64,000 nucleotides of DNA from Dysosmobacter sp. (GCA_026169195.1 JAPFEH010000034.1:1-64000); one strand, 5' to 3'; shown: positions 27,340 through 37,084, numbered from the stretch's first letter. Program-made: numbers and translations. Notes: generated from the letters alone by a model not told the origin.

Positions 27340-28838
27340 GTTGGGACGTGATTTTTGAACACCTGTTCATTGTGCTCGCCGCCAGCATTTTGTCCATAGC
27401 CGTGGGTCTGCCTCTGGGCATCTGGGCTTATGTCTCCAAACGGGCACGGCCTGTGATCCTGCGGATCGTGGATCTGCTGCAGACCATCCCCTCCCTTGCG
27501 CTGCTTGGCATCATCATGGTGGTGCTGGACCCCGGCAAGCTGACGGTCATCATCGGCATCACCCTCTATTCCCTGCTGCCCATTGTCCGCAACACCTGTC
27601 TGGGACTTCAGGAGGTGGACCCCGGCGTCCGGGAGGCCGCCCGGGGCATGGGAATGAGCAAGCCCTACCGGACCTTGATGGTGGAATTCCCTCTGGCATT
27701 CCCCACTGTGTTCACCGGCATCCGCATCGCCGTGGTCAACGCCATCGGAACCGCCGTGTTCGCGGCCTTTGTAGGCGGCGGCGGTCTGGGCGGTGTCATC
27801 ACGCAGGCCATCCGCATTTCCGACATGGGAATGATCGCGCTGGCTACGGGCGTGCTGATGGTCATTGCTGTGGTGCTGGATCTGATTATGAGCTGGTTTG
27901 AAGGACAGATGCGCAAATCCAAGGGCGGCTCCAGAAAAATGTGGATCCCCATTGCCGCCCTCCTGCTGGCTTTCTGCCTCCTGCTTCCCTATGGCCGCGG
28001 TTCCTCGGGCGATCTGCTGCTCTATGACGGAGATTACTCCGAGACCCAGCTGATGCACCATATGGTCAAAATGCTGGTGGAGGATCAGACCGACTTGACG
28101 GTGACCATTCAGGATCAGATGTCTCAGGTAAACAACTGGAAGGCACTGCAAGGAGACCGCCACACCTGCGACATGATGGTTTCCTACGACGGCACCCTGC
28201 TGACCACCTTCTTCCATCAGGACACCCCCGATGTTCCCGCAGACATGAGCATTTATGACTATGTAAAGGAAAAAGCCCATACAGACTGCGGCTTGAAAGT
28301 CCTCGGCAAGCTGGGCTTTGAAAATACGTACGCCATCGGTGTACCGGAGACGCTGGCGGCAGAGCACGGTCTGAAAACCATCAGCGACCTGATCCCTCTG
28401 GCAGACCAGCTGGTCTTCGGCGCCGAGCAGGAGTTTTTCACGCTGGAAGGCAGCATGAAATACAATCCCTTCATCGAGCACTACGGGCTCCATTTCCAAG
28501 ATGAAGTCCCCGTGGACATGGGACTGAAATATGCCGCCATCGAAAACGGCAGCTTTGATGTAGCCGTGGTCTACACCACCGACGGACTGAACCAGAAAGT
28601 GGGTCTGACCATTCTGGAGGACGACAAGAGCTTCTTCCCCGATTACTTCGGCACTTTCGTTGTGCGGGAGGATATTCTGGAGCAGCATCCGGAGCTGGAA
28701 GGGATCTTGGAGCAGCTGACCGGTCGGATCTCCACCGCGCAGATGGCGGAGATGACCTATCAGGTGGACGTGCTGGGCCGGACCGTGGACGAGGTCGCGC
28801 AGGAATTTCTGACCGGGCAGGGCCTGTTGGCAGCCTGA
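27336..28838 (+). CDS. Osmoprotectant-type ABC permease fused to substrate-binding domain
   Basis: N-terminal permease (EAARGMGMSKPYRTLMVEFPLAFPTVFTGIRIAVVNAIGTAVFAAF) followed by an OpuAC-type binding domain. Confidence 0.88.
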   Translation: MSWDVIFEHLFIVLAASILSIAVGLPLGIWAYVSKRARPVILRIVDLLQTIPSLALLGIIMVVLDPGKLTVIIGITLYSLLPIVRNTCLGLQEVDPGVREAARGMGMSKPYRTLMVEFPLAFPTVFTGIRIAVVNAIGTAVFAAFVGGGGLGGVITQAIRISDMGMIALATGVLMVIAVVLDLIMSWFEGQMRKSKGGSRKMWIPIAALLLAFCLLLPYGRGSSGDLLLYDGDYSETQLMHHMVKMLVEDQTDLTVTIQDQMSQVNNWKALQGDRHTCDMMVSYDGTLLTTFFHQDTPDVPADMSIYDYVKEKAHTDCGLKVLGKLGFENTYAIGVPETLAAEHGLKTISDLIPLADQLVFGAEQEFFTLEGSMKYNPFIEHYGLHFQDEVPVDMGLKYAAIENGSFDVAVVYTTDGLNQKVGLTILEDDKSFFPDYFGTFVVREDILEQHPELEGILEQLTGRISTAQMAEMTYQVDVLGRTVDEVAQEFLTGQGLLAA

Positions 28839-28874
28839 CCGTCTCCCGCTTTCTCTTTGCGTTCCCTTCATGCA

Positions 28875-28918
28875 AACAACAGCCGCAAACCATTGTACAA
28901 TGGTTTGCGGCTGTTGTT
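28875..28918. terminator. Bidirectional intrinsic terminator
   Basis: Perfect palindrome AACAACAGCCGCAAACCATTGTACAATGGTTTGCGGCTGTTGTT. Confidence 0.75.
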
Positions 28919-28963
28919 CTCATCCTATGGCTTTCTCCGGTTGATCTCCTGTGAGACGGAAAC

Positions 28964-29500
28964 TCAACGCCCCGCTGCTCTTTTTTTCACGGTATTGTTC
29001 AGTTTTTCTGCCAGCTTTGCGCCACTCCAGCCCATCAAAGCACCCAGCAGGGCTCCCGCCAGCACATCGCTGGGCCAGTGGACGTAGAGGTACAGCCGGG
29101 AAAACGCCATGGCTGCCGCCACCGCCAGAGCCGGCTTCCACAACGGACTGCCTGCCGTTTTCAGGGCAAAGACCGCCGCAAAGGAGGCAGCCGTATGGCC
29201 TGACGGAAACGAGGCGTCCAACGGCGCTTCGATCAGCAGCTCCACGGCGGGGTTCACCGCAAAAGGCCGCACCCGCCCCACCAAAGGCTTCAAAATCAAA
29301 TTACAGCTGATCACATCCAGTGTCAGACCGCAGGCCATAGCCGCACCGTATTGCCGCTGGCGGCGGCGCAGCAGCAATATCAGCGCCAGCAGGATCCACA
29401 GCTCCCCGTGATTCGCCGTCCAACTGAGGGCCGGCATCACCACGTCCAGAAATCCGCAGCGCAGGTGCTGCTGGATCCAATTCAAAATCTCCAGTTCCAT
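28964..29500 (-). CDS. PAP2 family phosphatase
   Basis: KPLVGRVRP, SFPSGHTAASFA, SRLYLYVHWPSDVLAG motifs. Confidence 0.9.
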   Translation of the reverse strand: MELEILNWIQQHLRCGFLDVVMPALSWTANHGELWILLALILLLRRRQRQYGAAMACGLTLDVISCNLILKPLVGRVRPFAVNPAVELLIEAPLDASFPSGHTAASFAAVFALKTAGSPLWKPALAVAAAMAFSRLYLYVHWPSDVLAGALLGALMGWSGAKLAEKLNNTVKKRAAGR

Positions 29501-29739
29501 CGTTTGCAAAGATCCACTCCTCTCGAGCATTCAGTATCCATAGCCGCAGCCCACCGGCGTTTGCGGCTTTCTCCGTCTTTCCTGACGGTACGGCGGGAAA
29601 AAGCGCCCTGTTATCACTATACCACAGAAACCTCAGAAATTCTCAAAAACTTTTGATGTTCTGCACAAAGTTTCCAATTTTTCGGAAACCTCCCTTGACA
29701 CGTCTCTTTTTGCGTGATAGGGTATAGAAAAATTGAATC

Positions 29740-29906
29740 GCTGAGATAGAGGCGCGATGCTCATGAGTACCATACCGCAAGGTCAGGCAGCCGCGGTTGG
29801 AAAAGGGAACGTCGCCGAAGTGGAGAAAAGCTGCCTGGCTTTTCCCTGCTGGGTCGGCAGAGAATATCTGCCGGACTGTCACAAATTCTTTGTGAAGCAC
29901 TATTGA
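29740..29906 (+). ncRNA. Lysine riboswitch (L-box)
   Basis: GAGATAGAGGCGCGATGCTCATGAGTACC...AAAAGGGAACGTCGCCGAAG...TGCTGGGTCGGCAGAGAATATCTGCCGGACTGTCAC matches the L-box conserved core in order. Confidence 0.93.
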
Positions 29907-29949
29907 TGGCTGTCGGATCACCCGGTACGGGTTTTTTTCCGCATTTCCA

Positions 29950-29980
29950 TGGACCGCTTGACAAAGCGGTCCAATTTTTT
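29950..29980 (+). terminator. Riboswitch expression-platform terminator
   Basis: TGGACCGCTT-GACA-AAGCGGTCCA then ATTTTTT. Confidence 0.85.
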
Positions 29981-30038
29981 CCCCTTCCGGCAAGGGGTGG
30001 AATTGCCGGAAATACAAATTTGGAAAGGTGATCCAACA

Positions 30039-30959
30039 ATGAAAATGAAAAAGTTTTTGTCCCTGCTCACGGCTTTGACCATGGCCCTGTCTCTGGCCGC
30101 CTGCGGCGGCTCTGCCGAACCCGCCCCTGCTCCGGAGGAGAAGCCCGCTGAGGAGACCCCTGCCGGAACCCCCAGCGAAATCCCCGGTCTGGAGGACGGC
30201 GTTCTGACCGTGGGCATGGAGTGTGCATACGCCCCTTATAACTGGATGCAGATGGACGACTCCAACGGCGCCGTGCCCATCTCCAATGTCCCCGGTTCCT
30301 ACGCCAACGGTTATGATGTGATGATTGCCCAGAAGATCTGCGAAGCCAACGGCTGGGAGCTGGAGATCGTTTCCAGCGCATGGGATTCCCTGACCCCCGC
30401 CGTCCAGTCCGGCACCATGGACGCCAACATTGCCGGTCAGTCCATGACGGCTGAGCGCATGAAGGAAGTGGATATGGCCGGCCCCTACTATTATGCCACC
30501 ATTGTCTGCGTTACCACCAAGGACAGTCCCTATGCCTCCGCCAAGTCCATCGCGGATCTGGCCGGCGGCACCTGCACCGCCCAGTCCGGCACCATCTGGT
30601 ATGACTCCTGCCTCCCCCAGATTGAAAACGCTGACGTGCAGGCTCCCGCCGAGACGGCTCCTGCCATGATCATGCAGCTGCAGACCGGCACCGTGGACTT
30701 TATCTGCACCGATATGCCCACCGCCATGGGCGCCGTCTCCAAGGACGACAATCTGGTGATCCTGAACTTCTCCGGCACCGACGGCGACTTCCAGTTTGCC
30801 ACTGAGGAGGAGCGGGCCGAAAACGTGAACATCGGCATCGCCGTTCAGAAGGGCAACACCGCACTGAAGGACGCCATGGACGCCGTTCTCTCCACCATGA
30901 CCGAGGAGGACTTCAACACCATCATGGATCAGGCCATCTCTGTCCAGCCCGCGGTTTGA
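30039..30959 (+). CDS. Amino-acid (probably lysine) ABC transporter substrate-binding lipoprotein
   Basis: Lipobox LAACGG; SBP_bac_3 pattern; directly downstream of the L-box. Confidence 0.88.
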   Translation: MKMKKFLSLLTALTMALSLAACGGSAEPAPAPEEKPAEETPAGTPSEIPGLEDGVLTVGMECAYAPYNWMQMDDSNGAVPISNVPGSYANGYDVMIAQKICEANGWELEIVSSAWDSLTPAVQSGTMDANIAGQSMTAERMKEVDMAGPYYYATIVCVTTKDSPYASAKSIADLAGGTCTAQSGTIWYDSCLPQIENADVQAPAETAPAMIMQLQTGTVDFICTDMPTAMGAVSKDDNLVILNFSGTDGDFQFATEEERAENVNIGIAVQKGNTALKDAMDAVLSTMTEEDFNTIMDQAISVQPAV

Positions 30960-30988
30960 TCTTCCGCTCGCCAACGCGAATTCATTGT

Positions 30989-31024
30989 GCGTCATCCGGC
31001 TTTGATTCCAGAGCCGGATGACGC
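30989..31024 (+). promoter_or_regulatory. Intercistronic stem-loop
   Basis: GCGTCATCCGGCT-N10-AGCCGGATGACGC, no T-run, between SBP and permease. Confidence 0.6.
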
Positions 31025-31049
31025 TGTATGCAGGAAAGGAGCGCTTCTC

Positions 31050-31943
31050 ATGGAGCAATTCGTCAAGCTGGGTCAGGACATGGCCCTTCTCTGGAGCAAC
31101 TATGCCGGCAATTTCTTTGACGGCAGCGGCTATCTTGGCGGCATCCGGAACACACTGATTCTGGCGCTGGTCGCCACGGTCATCGGCTGTGTGATCGGTT
31201 TGGTCTGCGGTATCTTAAATACCATTCCCTACACCAAGAACGATCCTCCCCTGAAGCGGTTCGTTCTCAAATTGATCCGGATCGTGGTGCGGATCTATGT
31301 GGAGGTCTTTCGGGGCACCCCCATGGTGCTGCAAGCCGTTTTCATTTATTACGGTCTCCCCTACTTCACCGGAAACGCCGTCCAGTGGCCCAGCGTCTGG
31401 GCTGCCTCGATTCTGGTGGTGTCCGTGAATACCGGCGCTTACATGGCGGAATCGGTCCGCGGCGGCATCATCTCCATCGACCCCGGCCAGACCGAGGGCG
31501 CCAAGGCCATCGGCATGACCCATGTGCAGACCATGCTCAGCGTGATTCTGCCGCAGGCCCTGCGGAACATCATGCCTCAGATCGGCAATAACTTTATCAT
31601 CAATGTGAAGGATACCTCCGTCATGTTCATCATCACCTTCACGGAGTTTTTCGCCTTCCACCGGTATCTGGTGGGCGTGAACAACATGTACTTCCCCTCT
31701 GCCGCCATTGAGATGGTCGGCTATCTCACCATGACGCTGGCGGCATCCCTGATCCTGCGTTTCATGGAAAAGCGGATGGACGGTTCTGACAGCTATGAAC
31801 TGGTGCAGGCGGATCAGCTCACCATGGCCGCCGGAACTTACAGCCATCCGGACCGGGGCACCCCCTTTGACGAACACAGCAAGGAGCATCGGGAAAAAAC
31901 GCGGCAGATGCTCAAGCATGGCCGCATGAGAGGAGAGCGCTGA
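31050..31943 (+). CDS. Amino-acid ABC transporter permease (HisM/GlnP-like)
   Basis: [22 protein letters not shown]...[33 protein letters not shown]-type EAA loop. Confidence 0.92.
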   Translation: MEQFVKLGQDMALLWSNYAGNFFDGSGYLGGIRNTLILALVATVIGCVIGLVCGILNTIPYTKNDPPLKRFVLKLIRIVVRIYVEVFRGTPMVLQAVFIYYGLPYFTGNAVQWPSVWAASILVVSVNTGAYMAESVRGGIISIDPGQTEGAKAIGMTHVQTMLSVILPQALRNIMPQIGNNFIINVKDTSVMFIITFTEFFAFHRYLVGVNNMYFPSAAIEMVGYLTMTLAASLILRFMEKRMDGSDSYELVQADQLTMAAGTYSHPDRGTPFDEHSKEHREKTRQMLKHGRMRGER

Positions 31944-31944
31944 T

Positions 31945-32685
31945 ATGGGCAACACGATTTTGGAGATCCGGCACCTGAGTAAGTCCTTCGGCTCTCACGA
32001 GGTGCTGCGGGATATTGATTTCACCGTGCAAAAAGGCGATGTGACCAGCATCATCGGCGCTTCCGGCTCCGGTAAATCCACCCTGCTGCGGTGCATCAAT
32101 CTGCTGGAGACCCCCACCAGCGGAGAAATTCTTTACCACGGGGAAAATGTCGCCAGCCGCGGTGTCAATGCCGCCGCCTATCGTTCCCACGTCGGCATGG
32201 TATTCCAGTCCTTCAACCTCTTTAATAATATGACGGTGCTGGAAAACTGCATGGCAGGTCAGGTCAAGGTCTTAAAAAAGAGCAAGGCGGAAGCCCGCGC
32301 CCACGCGATGGAGTATCTGGAAAAGGTAGGAATGGCGCCCTACATCAACGCCAAGCCCCGTCAGATCTCCGGCGGTCAGAAGCAGCGGGTAGCCATCGCA
32401 CGGGCGCTGGCTATGGATCCGGAGGTGCTGCTGTTTGACGAGCCCACCTCCGCGCTGGACCCTGAGATGGTGGGAGAGGTGCTCTCCGTCATGCAGGCTC
32501 TGGCACAGGAGGGCATGACCATGCTGGTGGTGACCCACGAAATGGCCTTTGCCCGGGATGTCAGCAGTCATGTCGTCTATATGAATCAGGGCGTTATCTG
32601 CGAGCAGGGTACTCCGGAACAGGTTTTCGGCGATCCCCAGCGGCAGGAGACCCGTGATTTTCTCTCCCGCTTCCGCAGCAACTGA
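31945..32685 (+). CDS. Amino-acid ABC transporter ATP-binding protein (GlnQ-like)
   Basis: [44 protein letters not shown]. Confidence 0.94.
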   Translation: MGNTILEIRHLSKSFGSHEVLRDIDFTVQKGDVTSIIGASGSGKSTLLRCINLLETPTSGEILYHGENVASRGVNAAAYRSHVGMVFQSFNLFNNMTVLENCMAGQVKVLKKSKAEARAHAMEYLEKVGMAPYINAKPRQISGGQKQRVAIARALAMDPEVLLFDEPTSALDPEMVGEVLSVMQALAQEGMTMLVVTHEMAFARDVSSHVVYMNQGVICEQGTPEQVFGDPQRQETRDFLSRFRSN

Positions 32686-32686
32686 A

Positions 32687-32726
32687 AAAACCGTGCGCAC
32701 CTTATCGGGATGCGCACGGTTTTTCT
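32687..32726. terminator. Intrinsic terminator between convergent genes
   Basis: AAAACCGTGCGCA-N11-TGCGCACGGTTTTT. Confidence 0.8.
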
Positions 32727-32734
32727 TGTTCTTC

Positions 32735-33310
32735 TTATCCGGTAATCATGTCGATGCCCGTTTGCAGCGTCTCTCCGTCAATGGCGCCGGCAGCCCGGGC
32801 AATGACAAAGCCCTCCGCATCGATAAAATAGGTGGTGGGCAGCGAGTAGGCGCCGTAAGCGGACGCCGCGTCCATGTCCCGGTCATAATATACCGGAAAG
32901 GTATAGCCGGCCTCCTCGACGAAGGAGGAAGCAGTGTCCACCGTCTCCCGTGAGCCGTCGGTCATGTTGACCATGAGAAAGGCGATGTCCTCCCCCAGCT
33001 CCTCGAAGGCTGCCTGAAATTCCGGCATTTCCCGCTTGCAGGGGCCGCACCAGCTGGCCCAGAAGTTCAGCACCACCGGCTTTCCGCTGTAATCGGAAAG
33101 GCGGATCTCCCCTCCTTCTGCGTCATAGACGGTAAAATCCGGCGCAGCAACTTTTTCCGCGGTCTCTCCGTCTTCCGGTTCCGCCTCATTCTGAGACGCC
33201 AGCTGCTGCGCTTCAAGGCCCGCCCCCAGTCGGCTGTAAAGCACTGACGCGCCCCCCAGCAGCAGCGCAAAAACCAGCAGCAGCCAGAACACCGTTTTCT
33301 TATTTTTCAT
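32735..33310 (-). CDS. TlpA/ResA-like thiol-disulfide oxidoreductase
   Basis: NFWASWCGPCKREMPEF; N-terminal TM. Confidence 0.92.
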   Translation of the reverse strand: MKNKKTVFWLLLVFALLLGGASVLYSRLGAGLEAQQLASQNEAEPEDGETAEKVAAPDFTVYDAEGGEIRLSDYSGKPVVLNFWASWCGPCKREMPEFQAAFEELGEDIAFLMVNMTDGSRETVDTASSFVEEAGYTFPVYYDRDMDAASAYGAYSLPTTYFIDAEGFVIARAAGAIDGETLQTGIDMITG

Positions 33311-33319
33311 ATGAGCTCC

Positions 33320-33982
33320 TTATCCCAGCAGGCTCAGCAGCCGTCCCAGCAGTCCGGTGGCCATCAGCACACCGATGAGGACCAGCAGGCTCCCGCTGAC
33401 CAGATTGATGATGCGGTAGTGCTGCTTGATCCAGCTGAACGCAGATTTCAGATAATCGATCAGCACGGCACTCAGCACAAAGGGGATCCCCAGTCCCAGA
33501 GAATAGAGCAGCAGCATCAAAATGCCCTCCCCCACGTGTCCCTGCTGGGAGGCCAGCATCAGCGCCGAACCAAGAAACGCCCCGACACAGGGAGTCCAGC
33601 CCAAAGAGAAAATCACCCCAAAGACCACCGCGGAGAAAAATCCCATCCCCTCGGCGTTGACCGCCCGGCTGCTGCCCCGAAACAGGTTGAACCGGAACAC
33701 ACCCAGAAAGTGCAGGCCGAAAAACACCACCACAAGACCGGAGACCACATTCACCGCCGTCTGGTATTCTTTCAGAAAACCGCCCAGCGTTCCGGCCAGC
33801 GCCCCCATGGCGGTGAACACCAGCGTAAAGCCCAGCACAAAGCCCAGCGCATTGACGAGCGTCCTGCGGGCGCTGCGTTCTCCGCCGCCTGCAAAGTAGG
33901 AGACGTAAATGGGCAGCATGGGCAGCAGGCACGGGGAGATAAAGGTGATGATCCCCTCCAGAAACGAGATCACATATTGCAT
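33320..33982 (-). CDS. CcdA-like cytochrome c biogenesis/thiol transporter
   Basis: GIITFISPCLLPMLPIYVSYFAG...FSLGWTPCVGAFLGSALMLA. Confidence 0.92.
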   Translation of the reverse strand: MQYVISFLEGIITFISPCLLPMLPIYVSYFAGGGERSARRTLVNALGFVLGFTLVFTAMGALAGTLGGFLKEYQTAVNVVSGLVVVFFGLHFLGVFRFNLFRGSSRAVNAEGMGFFSAVVFGVIFSLGWTPCVGAFLGSALMLASQQGHVGEGILMLLLYSLGLGIPFVLSAVLIDYLKSAFSWIKQHYRIINLVSGSLLVLIGVLMATGLLGRLLSLLG

Positions 33983-34179
33983 CCGCGCTTCCCTCCCTCT
34001 GTTGCCATCGAAAGCAGCCAGCCGATCAGGCCCATATAGGCCACAGTCCGCAGCGGGCTGGCCGTGATGGGACAGGTCCCGTCCGGACAGCCTACCAGTT
34101 CATACCAGAGCAGTCCTGTCAGTGCGCCGCCCAGAAGAAAGAGCGCCGTCCGAAGCCTTTTTTTCCATGATTTCTTCAT
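33970..34179 (-). CDS. Small membrane protein, DUF6132-like
   Basis: GLLWYELVGCPDGTCPITASPLRTVAYMGLIGWLLS. Confidence 0.65.
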   Translation of the reverse strand: MKKSWKKRLRTALFLLGGALTGLLWYELVGCPDGTCPITASPLRTVAYMGLIGWLLSMATEGGKRGCNM

Positions 34180-34281
34180 CTCAGATTCCTCCGATCTCTG
34201 CACAGCGCCCCTGCCGTCCGGCATGACGCGTATGTCCCGTCCGTTCCGGACGCCTGTTTATGGTACGAAACTCTCCGCCCT

Positions 34282-34324
34282 TTGTCAACCCGGAATTGAC
34301 AAGGGGCACTCTCCGCCGTATACT
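34282..34324 (+). promoter_or_regulatory. Promoter with 7-bp inverted repeat over the -35
   Basis: TTGTCAA-N7-TTGACAA (34282-34302); TTGACA-N17-TATACT (34296-34324). Confidence 0.7.
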
Positions 34325-34350
34325 GGTCACAAACCATAAGGAGGGACACG

Positions 34351-35010
34351 ATGGAGTTCGCAGATTATTTTCCCATCTGGAACAAGCTGACAGACCGGCA
34401 GCAGGCGGAGCTTTCTGCCGCTGTTACCTGCCGCACTGTCAAAAAAGGGACGGTGGTCCACAACGGCAGTCTGGACTGCACCGGTCTTCTGATCGTAAAA
34501 TCCGGTCAGCTCCGGGCCTATATTCTCTCTGATGAGGGACGGGAGATCACCATTTACCGCCTGTTTGAGCGGGATTTCTGCCTGTTCTCCGCCTCCTGCA
34601 TGATGCGCTCCATTCAGTTCGAGGTGGTCATTGAAGCGGAAAAGGACACGGATTTCTGGCTGATCCCCTCCGAGGTCTGGAAATCCGTGATGGAGGTCTC
34701 TGCCCCCGCTGCCAACTTTACCAACGAAGTCATGGCAACCCGCTTTTCCGAGGTCATGTGGCTTTTGGAGCAGATCATGTGGAAGAGTCTGGATAAACGC
34801 ATCGCTGCGTTCTTACTGGAGGAGTCCCTGCTGGAAAATTCTCCGCAGCTGCGGCTCACCCACGAAGCCATCGCCAATCATCTGGGCACCCACCGGGAGG
34901 TGGTCACCCGGATGCTCCGTTATTTTCAAAGCGAGGGCATGGTCCGTCTCAGCCGCGGTGTCATCGAGCTGACCGATCCCTCCAAGCTGGAAGCCCTGCA
35001 GCATGCCTGA
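34351..35010 (+). CDS. Crp/Fnr family transcriptional regulator
   Basis: cNMP-like N-domain; C-terminal LRLTHEAIANHLGTHREVVTRMLRYFQSEGMVRLSRGVIELTD HTH_Crp. Confidence 0.92.
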   Translation: MEFADYFPIWNKLTDRQQAELSAAVTCRTVKKGTVVHNGSLDCTGLLIVKSGQLRAYILSDEGREITIYRLFERDFCLFSASCMMRSIQFEVVIEAEKDTDFWLIPSEVWKSVMEVSAPAANFTNEVMATRFSEVMWLLEQIMWKSLDKRIAAFLLEESLLENSPQLRLTHEAIANHLGTHREVVTRMLRYFQSEGMVRLSRGVIELTDPSKLEALQHA

Positions 35011-35054
35011 ATCATCCGCCCCCGCCAGTCCGAAAGGCTGGCGGGGGCGGCCGT

Positions 35055-36749
35055 TTACCGGTCCATGCCGCACTCTGTGGCCGCTTCCTGCAAACACCGG
35101 TCATGCAGAACCGTTTCATAGAACCGGTATCCGCCGGAAAAATGATAGGTTTCATAGCCAAGGGCAGCCAGAATCCGGCAGGCGATATAACTGCGCAGAC
35201 CGCTCTGGCACACCACATACACCGGTTTTCCGCGGGGGATCTCCTCCAAACGCTCCCGCAGCTCATCCACGGGAATGTTGCGGAAGCCCTCCATAATGCC
35301 GCTGCGGCAGCACTCGGAGACCGTCCGGACATCCAGCAGCGTGACGCTCCCGTCTCTGGGCAGCGCCTCCAGATCCTCCACATGGAACTGCCGCACCAGT
35401 CCGTTTGCGATGTTTTCCGCCATAAAGCCCGCCATGTTCACCGGATCCTTGGCCGAGGAATAGGGCGGCGCGTAAGCCAGATCCAGATCCTTCAGCTGCA
35501 GCACCGTCATGCCGGCATGGATGGCGGTCGCCAGCACGTCAATGCGCTTGTCCACCCCTTCATAACCCACGATCTGCGCGCCCAGCAGGCGGTAAGTCTC
35601 CTGTTCAAAGACCACCTTCATGGTCATCAGCTTTCCGCCCGGATAATATCCCGCATGACTCATGGGAGAGAGAACCACCTTATCTACGGACAGCCCTGCC
35701 CGAATGGCATTGCTCTCATTGACTCCGGTGCAGGCCGCCGTCATATCGAAGATCTTCAGGACGGAACTGCCCTGCGATCCGCGGTAGCGGCTGTCCCCGC
35801 CGCAGATGTTGTCGGCGGCGATCCGCCCCTGTTTGTTGGCAGGTCCTGCCAGCGAGAGCAGCACGTTCTGTCCCGTAACAGCGTGGCGCACCTGCACCGC
35901 GTCGCCCACCGCATAGATGTCGGGCACAGAGGTCTCCATCCGGTCATTGACCAGAATACTGCCCTTGATGCCAAGCTCCAGCCCCGCTTCTCCGGCAAGT
36001 CGTGTGTCCGGCGTCACGCCGATGGCCAGCACCACCATATCGGCGTGAAGCGGCGCTTCATCCTTCAGCAGAACGTCGACGCCGCCATCCTTCTCCGCAA
36101 AGCCCTCCACCGAGCGTCCCAGCGCCAACCGAACGCCGTGGCGCCGCATCTCCGCATGGATGAAAGCCGCCATATCCGCGTCAAAGGGATTCATCAGCTG
36201 CTTGGGCCGCTGGACAATGGTGACCTCCATTCCCAGCTCCCGCAGATTTTCCGCCAGCTCCAGCCCGATAAAGCCGCCCCCCGCCAGCACCGCGGAACGG
36301 GGATGGTTCCGGTCGATATAGGCTTTGATGCGGAAGGTATCCTCTACGGTGCGGAGGGTGAAGAGGTTTTCCAGCTCCGTGCCCGGAAGCGGGGGGCGGG
36401 TCGGCTTCGCGCCCGGCGAGAGGATCAGCTTATCATACGATTCCTCGAATTCCTCTCCGGTGGTCAGATTCTTCACAGAAACGGTTTTCCGGTCAGGATG
36501 GATGGCCGTGACCTCATGGCGCACCCGCATCTCCACTCGAAAGCGGGAAAAGAAGCTCTCCGGCGTTTGAAGAGTCAGATCTTCCGGATCTTCAATCACG
36601 CCGCCGATATAATACGGCAGGCCGCAGTTGGCATAAGAAATGTACCCGGACCGCTCAAAGACCACAATCTCTGCTGTCTCGTCCAGCCGACGGAGTCTTG
36701 CGGCGGCAGTCGCTCCTCCGGCTACGCCGCCCACGATCACAACTTTCAT
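35055..36749 (-). CDS. CoA-disulfide reductase-rhodanese fusion (FAD/NAD pyridine nucleotide-disulfide oxidoreductase)
   Basis: VVIVGGVAGGATAAARLRR...SYANCGLPYYIGG; C-terminal rhodanese with VVCQSGLRSYIACRIL. Confidence 0.9.
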   Translation of the reverse strand: MKVVIVGGVAGGATAAARLRRLDETAEIVVFERSGYISYANCGLPYYIGGVIEDPEDLTLQTPESFFSRFRVEMRVRHEVTAIHPDRKTVSVKNLTTGEEFEESYDKLILSPGAKPTRPPLPGTELENLFTLRTVEDTFRIKAYIDRNHPRSAVLAGGGFIGLELAENLRELGMEVTIVQRPKQLMNPFDADMAAFIHAEMRRHGVRLALGRSVEGFAEKDGGVDVLLKDEAPLHADMVVLAIGVTPDTRLAGEAGLELGIKGSILVNDRMETSVPDIYAVGDAVQVRHAVTGQNVLLSLAGPANKQGRIAADNICGGDSRYRGSQGSSVLKIFDMTAACTGVNESNAIRAGLSVDKVVLSPMSHAGYYPGGKLMTMKVVFEQETYRLLGAQIVGYEGVDKRIDVLATAIHAGMTVLQLKDLDLAYAPPYSSAKDPVNMAGFMAENIANGLVRQFHVEDLEALPRDGSVTLLDVRTVSECCRSGIMEGFRNIPVDELRERLEEIPRGKPVYVVCQSGLRSYIACRILAALGYETYHFSGGYRFYETVLHDRCLQEAATECGMDR

Positions 36750-37069
36750 ATCCGTTCCACCTTTCCCCGATAAGTGGCGATGCCGCCTGCATTTTTCACG
36801 TGGGTATAGCCCATATTCCGCAGGATTCCTGCCGCCTGACGGCTTCTTGCTCCGGAATAACAGTAGAGAAATACGGGAGTGTCCTGCTGCTGCACGATTT
36901 TCTGCACGCGCTCCAGCTCATCCAGCGGAAGGTTCCGGCTGCCGGGAATGTGCCCCTCCCGATATTCTTCGGCGGTGCGAACGTCCAGCAGCACCGCCCC
37001 CGGCGTGTCTCCATACTCCCGGACTCCCTGCTGGATATCCGGAAGCTTCAAAAAGTCAAAGAAGCCCAT
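36746..37069 (-). CDS. Rhodanese-like domain protein
   Basis: LLDVRTAEEYREGHIPGSRNLPL...VFLYCYSGARSRQAAGIL. Confidence 0.92.
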   Translation of the reverse strand: MGFFDFLKLPDIQQGVREYGDTPGAVLLDVRTAEEYREGHIPGSRNLPLDELERVQKIVQQQDTPVFLYCYSGARSRQAAGILRNMGYTHVKNAGGIATYRGKVERI

Positions 37070-37084
37070 GCGCTCTCCGCCTCC

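Noticed and set aside
27195-28871. 558-aa minus-strand ORF
   Set aside because: Antisense to the permease-SBP fusion; His/Gly/Asp-rich composition, no domain.
29643-31058. 471-aa minus-strand ORF
   Set aside because: Antisense to the lysine riboswitch and SBP gene.
35103-36773. 556-aa plus-strand ORF
   Set aside because: Antisense to the CoADR-rhodanese gene.
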